Shown: piece after piece, positions 17,139 through 24,352 of the stretch | Layout of the letters: every line of letters starts with the position of its first letter | Numbering within the stretch: the stretch's first letter is position 1 | Assembly (NCBI RefSeq): GCF_021341785.1 | Contig: NZ_JAJTTF010000011.1 | Coordinates: 1-64,000, forward strand | Source: Microbacterium sp. Au-Mic1 | Lineage (GTDB): Bacteria > Actinomycetota > Actinomycetes > Actinomycetales > Microbacteriaceae | Direction of reading: 5' to 3' | DNA length: 64,000 nt | Program-made: the position numbers and the translations under genes | The notes under the pieces: model-generated | Told to the model about the DNA's origin: nothing | Seen by the model: the letters and a program-made list of their open reading frames with translations, nothing else | Database searches by the model: none

Positions 17139-17720
17139 TCAGGCCCCGACCCGCGAGGCGTGTTCGGACATGCCGGAACGCCGGCAGCTGTTCAGCGCCT
17201 TGCGCGCGCGGGCGATCCGCTGCCGCGCCGTCACCGGGGTGATGCCCAGCCGCTCGGCGATCTCCGTGGCAGAGAGCTGATCCACGACGTTCAGCAGCAA
17301 CGGCTCTCGGAGCGCCTCGGGCAACCCGCGCAGCGCCTCGAGCGCCCCGTCGAGAATCACCCGCATCTCGACCTCGCCGCTCACATCCTGCTCGTCGCGC
17401 ACGTCCTGCGGAAGCATCGACTCCGGCCGCCGGAGCCGCAGGCGCGCGAGATCGATCGCGGCGTTGCGCGCGATCGCGTCGAGCCAGGAGCACATCTGCC
17501 CCGGTTCCGGTGCGTGCAGCTGTTCGATCGATCGCCACGCCCGAAGCAGCGCATACTGCGCGACATCGTCCGCGTCGTCGACCGGGACACCCAGAGAGAT
17601 GCTGCGGCGGCGCAGCCGCTGCGGATCCGCTGCGATCATCGCCGTCAACGACGCCCGACGCGCGTCATCCGCCTCGCGCTCCCCTGCCATAGAACTCCCG
17701 TGACTCCCCTGCTCCGACAT
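17139..17720 (-). CDS. ECF-type RNA polymerase sigma factor
   Basis: The 193-residue protein has sigma region 2 (DDADDVAQYALLRAWRSIEQL..., SWLDAIARNAAIDLARLR) and region 4 (ALRGLPEALREPLLLNVVDQLSATEIAERLGITPVTARQRIARARKAL). No anti-sigma gene and no fused C-terminal regulatory domain are present. It starts 18 bases after the upstream GntR stop, so it may share that transcript. An alternative ATG at 17690 has the better ribosome site (GGGAG four bases upstream) and removes a Ser/Gly-rich extension. It may drive the TGTCACA/CGTC promoter just downstream. Confidence 0.85.
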   Translation of the reverse strand: MSEQGSHGSSMAGEREADDARRASLTAMIAADPQRLRRRSISLGVPVDDADDVAQYALLRAWRSIEQLHAPEPGQMCSWLDAIARNAAIDLARLRLRRPESMLPQDVRDEQDVSGEVEMRVILDGALEALRGLPEALREPLLLNVVDQLSATEIAERLGITPVTARQRIARARKALNSCRRSGMSEHASRVGA

Positions 17721-17738
17721 GTCGCCCGGAGGCGAGGC

Positions 17739-18449
17739 CTAGCCGAGCGCCGTCTCGATCTCGTGGCGCGCGTCGAGGATCAACGCACGGGAGATCATTT
17801 CGATCTCCGGCCCGTTCGCTCGAATCTCGGCCACAAGCCTCCGATGCAGATCCAGCCCTCGAAGAATCACATCTTCCAGGGGGAACTGCAACGTCTCCCT
17901 CGTGCTCACTGCTGAAGCGACCGGTCCGGCAAGCGAACGGAACATGTTGCTCCCGCAGGATTCGAGGATGTGGGCGTGAAACCTCACGTCCGCAGTCGCG
18001 AACGCATGCAGATCCCGGCGTTCGTACGCGGTCAGCATCGCTGAGATCTGTTCGTCCAGCTTGTCCATCGTTGCCGGCTCTGCCTTAGAGGCCATCAGCC
18101 GACAGGCGACCGGCTCCACCCCGAGCCGAAGGGAGAAGAGCTCCTTGACCTGATCCGCGCGATCAGGACTACGCAGTCGCCATCGGATCACATCCGGATC
18201 CATGAAATCCCAATGTTCGGGCGCGGCCACGAGCGTCCCCTGACGCGGCCTCGCGGTGATGAGGCCCTTTGCCTGCAGCACGCGGAACACTTCCCGGAGC
18301 ACCGCACGCGACACCTGGCGCTCAGCGCCCAGTTCCTCCGGGCTCAGTTTCTGTCCAGTGCTGAGTGCGTGCGTCACGATCCGCGCCCCCAGCCATTCCA
18401 GGACATCGCGATGCAAGCCTGCAGGGCCTTGATCGTTTGATGGTGACAA
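17739..18449 (-). CDS. FadR/GntR-family regulator, promoter-distal end of galactonate operon
   Basis: The 236-residue protein has an N-terminal winged helix (SPEELGAERQVSRAVLREVFRVLQAKGLITARPRQGT, about 36-72) and a C-terminal all-helical FCD ligand domain (RLGVEPVACRLMA, DVRFHAHILESCGSNMF, LHRRLVAEIRA). It resembles DgoR-type regulators of galactonate catabolism and is a clear paralogue of the 34333 regulator. The start is a TTG at 18449 with GAGGCGGG just ahead. An inverted repeat, TGGTGAC N15 GTCACCA (18441-18469), overlaps that start and could be its own operator. It is the last gene of the operon, giving a feedback arrangement. Confidence 0.85.
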   Translation of the reverse strand: MSPSNDQGPAGLHRDVLEWLGARIVTHALSTGQKLSPEELGAERQVSRAVLREVFRVLQAKGLITARPRQGTLVAAPEHWDFMDPDVIRWRLRSPDRADQVKELFSLRLGVEPVACRLMASKAEPATMDKLDEQISAMLTAYERRDLHAFATADVRFHAHILESCGSNMFRSLAGPVASAVSTRETLQFPLEDVILRGLDLHRRLVAEIRANGPEIEMISRALILDARHEIETALG

Positions 18450-18527
18450 TTTCCCGCCTCAGGTCACCAACACGATACAAGACCCCGGACGAGGGTGGCA
18501 GACCACCTGGATCTCTGAGTCAGACCA

Positions 18528-20642
18528 TCACACGTCGCTCACGAGCTCCGCAGAGAAGGTCACGGCCGATTGGGGATGGAGGAGAGGCATGTGGAGCCCC
18601 ACCTCCCGGAGAAAGCGACCGCTTGCCTCGATGCCGTCCAGCATCCAGCTGGGCGGTGCCTGCTCAGGACGATCGCGCGCGTCGCTGAGCAGCATCCGGA
18701 TTCGGTACACGGCATCGCTCTGCAAGGCGGGCAGACCCACCGGAGAGGGCGTGTCCGTCGTCGACGGCTGCAGCGCAACGTACTGGAAGATCGCTTGGTC
18801 CTTGGAGGGAGACACGACGCCGTGCAGCAGATGGGCGCCGTCAGGCCCCTCGCCCCGGACGACCTCCCCCGAATGAAGCAGTTCCCGGTACGTCTTGTGC
18901 AACCGGATGGCGTTCGCGAGGACTCCCTCGTCTTCGGCGCTGAGGCTTCGGATGTCCCACTCGACACCCAGATGGTGCATCCAGCTTGCGCTGACCCGGA
19001 AGGCGAGATCGGTGACCCTGCCCGTGGTGTGCGAGCGGGGAGCGCCGATGTGGCATCCGAGGCGCTCCGGAGGGATCAGCTGCATCGCCCAGCGTTGGAT
19101 CGGATAGCGCTCGACGGGGTCGTTCGTGTCGGAGATCCAGACCCGATCGGTGCGGGCGCCGATCCCTAGGTCGACCCGTCCGCCGCCTGAGGAACAATTC
19201 TCGATCTCGACATCGGGGTGCCGGGCGCGGATGGTGTCGAGGAGCCGGTAAGCGGCCTCCACCTGCGCGTGGGCCCGCGGCGTGTGGCCGTCGCCGATCT
19301 CCGTGCTGTCCCTGTTGTAGTCCCACTTCAGGTAGTCGATCCGGTACTCGTTCAGAAGCCGATCGAGTTGGGCGTACGTGTTGTCCCACGCAGCCGCATC
19401 CGTGAGGTCGAGCAGTTGCTGGTTCCGCCACGTCAGGGGCCGCGTCTTTCCGAGGCGACTGATCCAGTCCGGATGCTCACGGGCGAGGTCGGAGTCCGGG
19501 CTGATCATCTCCGGTTCGACCCAGAGGCCGAACTCCATCCCCAGATCGTGGACCCGGTCAACGATCTGACCGAGTCCTCGAGGCCAGACGGCGGGATCGA
19601 CCGACCAGTCCCCGAGGCCCGCAGCGTCGCTTCGCCTTCCGAGGAACCATCCGTCATCGAGCACGAATCGCTCCGCTCCGATACGGGCTGCAGCCTCGAT
19701 GAGCTCGAGCAAGGTCGCCGACTCGTGCTCGAAGTAGACAGCCTCCCAGCTGTTGACGGTCACGGGCCGGGGTCTGACGCCGACGCGGCTGGCGCGGTCC
19801 CACCGGTGGAACTGCGCCGCTGCTGCGTCCAGGCCGTTGCGCGAGTATGAAGCGAAGATCCACGGCGTGCTGTACGCCTCGTTCCGAGCAAGCACGACAT
19901 CGCCCTGCTCCAGGATCTCCCCCGCGCCGATCGCGTAGCCGGCTGACGGCGACTTCTCGACGTAATGCTGGGCGTTTCCGCTCCAGGCGAGGTGCACAGA
20001 CCACACTTCGCCGTGCCGGAAGCCGAACCCGGGGGTTCCCGCCGCGAACACGAGGGGCGCGTCGTGTCCGGTCCGCCCGTGGCGCGTCGGCCGCATCCAG
20101 GTACCGAATCCCATCACGTGCCGCTGGGGTTGTACCTCGCGGCACCAGCGACCCGTGGTGTCCAGAAGCTCGCGGGCACGATCCGGCAGCGGAAACGTCA
20201 GGAGCAGGTGGTGGACGTCGAGCGGCACCGAGGAAGTGTTCGCCAGGGTGTGACGCATGCGGACGAGTCCTGCATCCTCCAGACGGAGTTCGGTGATGAG
20301 CTCGATCTCGTTCTCGACGTCGCGCTGCGTGATGACAGCGGCGTGGGCGGCCTCCCGTGACACGTCGCGAATGGTGAACGTGCCGTGGAGCTCGTTGCCC
20401 TCCCTCCCGATGCGGAGCCCCGGGGTCGCCAGCCACCCCGAACCGGCCTCCGGCACCAGGTGCTGCGGGACGCGAGCATTGAAGAACGACTGCGGGACGG
20501 GACCCGAGATCCGATCGCCCTGCGGCAGATCGCTTCCGAGGGAAGCACCCCAATGCACGAACTCGGGCTTGCCGTCCGTCGTCCTGAGGAGCAGGCTGAC
20601 ATCGTCCTTCGCGAGGTGAATGTACTCGGACGGCAGACGCAT
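18528..20642 (-). CDS. Alpha-galactosidase, GH36
   Basis: The 704-residue protein has the usual GH36 size and no signal peptide, so it acts in the cytoplasm on imported oligosaccharides. Family landmarks are visible: FVLDDGWFLGRRSDAAGLGDW, GLWVEPEMISPDSDL, the nucleophile D441 in YLKWDYNRD, ENCSSGGGRVDLG, and the acid/base D505 in WISDTNDPVERY. I chose the ATG at 20642 (MRLPSEYIHLAKDD) because the upstream frame is arginine-rich and not protein-like. It would release galactose from melibiose/raffinose-type or plant galactosides, feeding the galactonate enzymes nearby. Confidence 0.92.
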   Translation of the reverse strand: MRLPSEYIHLAKDDVSLLLRTTDGKPEFVHWGASLGSDLPQGDRISGPVPQSFFNARVPQHLVPEAGSGWLATPGLRIGREGNELHGTFTIRDVSREAAHAAVITQRDVENEIELITELRLEDAGLVRMRHTLANTSSVPLDVHHLLLTFPLPDRARELLDTTGRWCREVQPQRHVMGFGTWMRPTRHGRTGHDAPLVFAAGTPGFGFRHGEVWSVHLAWSGNAQHYVEKSPSAGYAIGAGEILEQGDVVLARNEAYSTPWIFASYSRNGLDAAAAQFHRWDRASRVGVRPRPVTVNSWEAVYFEHESATLLELIEAAARIGAERFVLDDGWFLGRRSDAAGLGDWSVDPAVWPRGLGQIVDRVHDLGMEFGLWVEPEMISPDSDLAREHPDWISRLGKTRPLTWRNQQLLDLTDAAAWDNTYAQLDRLLNEYRIDYLKWDYNRDSTEIGDGHTPRAHAQVEAAYRLLDTIRARHPDVEIENCSSGGGRVDLGIGARTDRVWISDTNDPVERYPIQRWAMQLIPPERLGCHIGAPRSHTTGRVTDLAFRVSASWMHHLGVEWDIRSLSAEDEGVLANAIRLHKTYRELLHSGEVVRGEGPDGAHLLHGVVSPSKDQAIFQYVALQPSTTDTPSPVGLPALQSDAVYRIRMLLSDARDRPEQAPPSWMLDGIEASGRFLREVGLHMPLLHPQSAVTFSAELVSDV

Positions 20643-20715
20643 CAGCAAGGCCCACCCGCACCGATGACGATGAGGCGGTGCGATCCGTCGAGGCGGGCGC
20701 ACACGGGTCGTCCTC

Positions 20716-21351
20716 TCACTGGACTTCTCGCCGCGACGCAAGGTGCTCCTCGACGACGTCGAAGAGATCTGCGGCCGCGGATGCCGACTGGAGGACGGAT
20801 CCGATTCCGAGCGCGATCGCCCCGGCGGAGAGGAAGTCAACGGCGTTGCTCGCGTCGACGCCTCCCGTGGCGACGAAACCCGCCTCGGGGAACGGGCCTC
20901 GCATCTCCCTCACCCAACGCGGAGAGAGACTGGACGCGGGGAACGCCTTCGAGATGGCGAATCCGGCGCGCGCCGCCGTCTGCACCTCGGTCGCCGTCGC
21001 GACGCCGGGCAGGTGCGGCACTCCCGCCCGCATGCTCGCCCGCGCGATGCCGAGATCGAGCCCGGGCGCGACGGTGAACGAGGCACCGGCATCGATCACG
21101 CGCAGGAGCGATCCCTGGTCGACGACCGTGCCTGCTCCGACGGGCTCCCCGCGCTCGGCGCCGCGCCTGACGACCGCCTGGAACGTCTCGAACGAGGCGA
21201 GGTCCTGGACAGGCACTTCCACGATCCCGATTCCGCGTTCCCACACCCGCTCGGCGACCGAGATCGCACGGGAGATACCCAGCCCTCTCAGGATGGCGAC
21301 GAGCGGCCGACCGCGCAGGACAGCGGCGAACCCCGTCACGCCGGTCGGCAT
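20716..21351 (-). CDS. KDPG/KDPGal-type aldolase (DgoA-like)
   Basis: The 211-residue class I aldolase of the Eda family shows LVAILRGLGISRAISVAERVW (about 15-35), the catalytic Glu segment GIGIVEVPVQ, VGAGTVV, FTVAPGLD, the Schiff-base lysine in FAISKAFPAS, and GGVDASNAVDFLSAGA. It cleaves 2-keto-3-deoxy-6-phospho sugar acids to pyruvate and glyceraldehyde-3-phosphate. Beside DgoD the likely substrate is 2-keto-3-deoxy-6-phosphogalactonate. No matching KDGal kinase is in the window. The ATG at 21351 has GAGGG upstream; a longer frame exists but is not conserved-looking. Confidence 0.9.
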   Translation of the reverse strand: MPTGVTGFAAVLRGRPLVAILRGLGISRAISVAERVWERGIGIVEVPVQDLASFETFQAVVRRGAERGEPVGAGTVVDQGSLLRVIDAGASFTVAPGLDLGIARASMRAGVPHLPGVATATEVQTAARAGFAISKAFPASSLSPRWVREMRGPFPEAGFVATGGVDASNAVDFLSAGAIALGIGSVLQSASAAADLFDVVEEHLASRREVQ

Positions 21352-21409
21352 GGAAGGCCCTCGTTCGCGTTCGTGCTCGGCACGCTGATGACCGGCCCCG
21401 GGGTCCGCG

Positions 21410-23191
21410 TCAGCCGCCACGGTTCCCCCGTCCCTGGAGTTCGACGACCTCCGCAACGCGCAGAGCCCGATCGTAGATCCGGAGGGCTCGGACTTCGCGA
21501 TGCGCTAGCCCATGCACGGACAAGGGCGCTGCGCTGTTGACGTCACGCAGGTCATCACTGAATCGTCCCCATCCATAGGGGCGGGCCTCGGCGCCGTCTT
21601 GCAGCCTGCCATCCGCGACGAACATGATGATCTTCGGCCCGCCGTCGACGATGATCCCGATGTGCGTCTCGATGCCGACGGTGAAGGTGCCGGCCTCGGA
21701 CGTCCACGAGCACTGCCTTCGACCGTCGGACATCGTGAACCGGATCCGGCCCTGGTCGCCGATCTCCACGCAGACCCCGCGGTCCGAGGCGTCTCGGTTG
21801 TCGAGGAGTATCCGCCCCGGAGTCGGATCCTGGATCTTCACGGCGGCCGAGAGCGTGAATCCGGCCCTCGCCTCCTCGATCTTCCAGTTGCCCCGACGCA
21901 GCTGGAACGGAGTGACTGTGAACGGCACCATCGCCGCGCCGTCGACGTAGTCGAGGATGATGTCCTCCTCGAGCCGCGTCGATGGTTCGCCCCAGAGTCC
22001 CTGCACCAGCGCATCGTCGACCTCGTGGACTCGCGCGGTGTGCTTCTCAGTCTCGGTGAGGTAGAACCGTCCGTCGAACCGCACGAGGTCCGGGTAGCTC
22101 ATGCTCACTTGCGGGTCGTCGGCGTAGACCGCGATCTCGGGCTCCGACCATCGGATGACGCCGTCGACCTCGATCCCGCCGCTCAGCCAGGCCGGGTTCC
22201 GATACGTTCCGAACCAGGTGTTGCTGTTGTTGTGGAACCAGAGCAGGTGTCGCCCGTCGCCGCACGACCAGGCGAACGTCGCCGCCCGCGGGTTCTTGAT
22301 CGGTCGCCCGGAAGCGTAGGTCGCCCATTCCGGTGTCGACCAGGTGTGCCCGCCGTCTCGACTGGTCGCGCTGGCGACGTACCCCTTCTCGCTGCGGTAG
22401 ACGCAGAAGAGATCGCCGCCACCGAGTCCGACGACCTTGTGTTCCTCGGCGACTTCCCCGTCAGGCGCCTGCAGCCCGAAGTCGCCATCGGGGAGAGTCT
22501 CCCAGCGGATCTCGGCGGCGTCCTGCACCTCCAGGATGTTGTCGCTGCGCAGCAGGAACCCCTCGCTGGTCTTCTGGAATCCCTGGGACTCCTCTCGGAA
22601 CTCCCCGACCTTGGAGGCCGCGATGAACACGCTCGTTCCGACGATCTCGGGCTTGCCGACCGACCACCAGAACAGGACGTCGCCGCCGAACGGGTTGCGG
22701 CGGTCGATGTCGAAGGTGCGGATCGGGACCTGAAACCGATCGGCGGACCAGGACCGGCCCTCGTCGTCTGAGTATCGGAAGACCATGTCGCCGAGCGTGT
22801 CGACGCGAGGGCTACGTCCGGTGTCGGTTGGCACCTCTCGGATGTTCTGCGTGTTGTACGTGTAGAACACGTAGACACGGCCGGAAGGCGTGACCAGGGG
22901 GACGGCCCAGGACGCCTCGGGGCCGTCCGCCGGTTCGATGTCGATCGGCTGGGACCACGTGCGGCCGCGATCCGCGCTCGTCCGCGCGATGATGCGCTGC
23001 GAGGAATCGCCCTCGTGGGCGTCCGAGCTGGTCACGACACACAGCCACGACCCCGATCGGTTGACCACCACGTACGGCTGATCGCTGTAGCCGTTCGCCT
23101 GGATCACAGGCCCGTTCTCCAGCAGCCGAGGGTCACGGCGTGCAATCTGCGGGTCGTCGGGCAGCTGCGGCCCGGATGCGATGATCACCAT
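21410..23191 (-). CDS. Sialidase-fold (BNR/Asp-box) protein with C-terminal LamG-like domain
   Basis: The 593-residue protein carries three Asp boxes (SADRGRTW, SDDEGRSW, SRDGGHTW), marking a six-bladed beta-propeller over about residues 1-420, and a concanavalin-like C-terminal domain (AGFTLSAAVKIQDPTPGRILLDNRD..., REVRALRIYDRAL). There is no signal peptide, unlike most sialidases. The gene overlaps the end of dgoD by seven bases and lies inside a galactoside operon, so sialic acid is an unlikely substrate. A cytoplasmic hydrolase or lyase acting on imported plant-type oligosaccharides is the better guess. The fold call is confident; the activity is unknown. Confidence 0.75.
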   Translation of the reverse strand: MVIIASGPQLPDDPQIARRDPRLLENGPVIQANGYSDQPYVVVNRSGSWLCVVTSSDAHEGDSSQRIIARTSADRGRTWSQPIDIEPADGPEASWAVPLVTPSGRVYVFYTYNTQNIREVPTDTGRSPRVDTLGDMVFRYSDDEGRSWSADRFQVPIRTFDIDRRNPFGGDVLFWWSVGKPEIVGTSVFIAASKVGEFREESQGFQKTSEGFLLRSDNILEVQDAAEIRWETLPDGDFGLQAPDGEVAEEHKVVGLGGGDLFCVYRSEKGYVASATSRDGGHTWSTPEWATYASGRPIKNPRAATFAWSCGDGRHLLWFHNNSNTWFGTYRNPAWLSGGIEVDGVIRWSEPEIAVYADDPQVSMSYPDLVRFDGRFYLTETEKHTARVHEVDDALVQGLWGEPSTRLEEDIILDYVDGAAMVPFTVTPFQLRRGNWKIEEARAGFTLSAAVKIQDPTPGRILLDNRDASDRGVCVEIGDQGRIRFTMSDGRRQCSWTSEAGTFTVGIETHIGIIVDGGPKIIMFVADGRLQDGAEARPYGWGRFSDDLRDVNSAAPLSVHGLAHREVRALRIYDRALRVAEVVELQGRGNRGG

Positions 23192-24330
23192 TCTGCAAAA
23201 CTCCCATCCAAGTGCCGCCAGACCGCGTTGTGCCAGTTGTGCGGGGACTGGGCTGCGCGACGCACCTCCTTCTCGTCGATCTCAATGCCCAGTCCTGGCC
23301 CGAGCGGCCTTTCGATGTACCCGTCCGCCGTGGAGAACACGGAGCGATCGAGCAGATAGTCGAGCAGGTCGGTCTGCACGTTGTAGTGAATGCCGAGGCT
23401 CTGCTCCTGGATGAGGAAGTTCGGCGTAGCCACGTCGACCTGGATGCACGCGGCGAGCGCGATCGGTCCCAACGGGCAGTGCGGTGCGAGCGACACCCCA
23501 TACGTCTCGGCAGCCGCGGCGATGCGCCGCACCTCGGAGATCCCCCCGGCGTGCGACAGGTCCGGCTGCGCGACGGCGATCCCATCCGCGAGGACATCAC
23601 GGAAGTCCCATCGCGAATAGAGCCGCTCGCCTGTCGCGATCGGGATGGGAGTCTCGTGCGCGATCTGACCGATCAAGGAGGAGAGCTCGGGGACGACCGG
23701 CTCCTCGACGAAGAGAGGCAGGTACGGCTCCAGCAGTGGAAGCGCGCGCCGAGCCATGGCAGGGGAGTACCGGCCGTGGAAGTCGATCGCTATGTCCCGG
23801 GAGTCGCCGAGGACCGCACGGACCTCGGCGACTCTGTCGACGAGACGGCTGAGGGACTCCGGGACATCGATGGCCGAGAGCTCCTCGGATCCGTTCATCT
23901 TGACGGCGGTCAGACCTGCCTCGACCTGACGTTCGGCATCGGCGGCGAGGTCGCTGGGGCGGTCGCCGCCGATCCACCCGTAGATGCGGACTCGATCGCG
24001 GACTGCGCCGCCGAGCAGTTCATAGGTCGGCACGCCCAGGCGCTTCCCCGCGATGTCCCACAGGGCCTGATCTATGCCGGCGACAGCGCTGGCGAAGACC
24101 GGGCCGCCCCGATAAAAGCCACCCTTCGTCAGCACCTGCCAGGTGTCCTCGATCCGCGTCGGATCCGACCCGACGAGATATTCGCTCAGTTCGGCCACCG
24201 CCGTCGCGACGGTCGCCGCCCGGCCTTCGACGATGGGTTCTCCCCAGCCGGTCAGGCCGTCGTCCGTGGTGATGGCCACGAACAGCCATCGAGGCGCAAC
24301 CTGGAAGGTCTCTACTCGTTCGATTCTCAC
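23185..24330 (-). CDS. dgoD: D-galactonate dehydratase
   Basis: The 381-residue enolase-superfamily protein matches the E. coli DgoD sequence as I recall it along its whole length: WGEPIVEGRAATV, GFYRGGPVFASAVAGIDQALWDI, IDFHGRYSPAMA, LFVEEPVVPE, QPDLSHAGGISEVRRIA, LAPHCPLGPIALAACIQVD and the terminal WRHLDGSFAEW. Metal ligands and the catalytic His are in these blocks. It dehydrates D-galactonate to 2-keto-3-deoxygalactonate, the step before phosphorylation and aldolase cleavage in the De Ley-Doudoroff route. It sits between the beta-helix protein and the sialidase-fold gene, all in one transcript. Confidence 0.94.
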   Translation of the reverse strand: MRIERVETFQVAPRWLFVAITTDDGLTGWGEPIVEGRAATVATAVAELSEYLVGSDPTRIEDTWQVLTKGGFYRGGPVFASAVAGIDQALWDIAGKRLGVPTYELLGGAVRDRVRIYGWIGGDRPSDLAADAERQVEAGLTAVKMNGSEELSAIDVPESLSRLVDRVAEVRAVLGDSRDIAIDFHGRYSPAMARRALPLLEPYLPLFVEEPVVPELSSLIGQIAHETPIPIATGERLYSRWDFRDVLADGIAVAQPDLSHAGGISEVRRIAAAAETYGVSLAPHCPLGPIALAACIQVDVATPNFLIQEQSLGIHYNVQTDLLDYLLDRSVFSTADGYIERPLGPGLGIEIDEKEVRRAAQSPHNWHNAVWRHLDGSFAEW

Positions 24331-24352
24331 TGTCTGATTCCTGCTGATCCTT

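Noticed and set aside
21410..23191. Plain sialidase annotation
   Set aside because: Asp boxes show only the propeller fold; the missing signal peptide and galactonate context argue against sialic acid as substrate.
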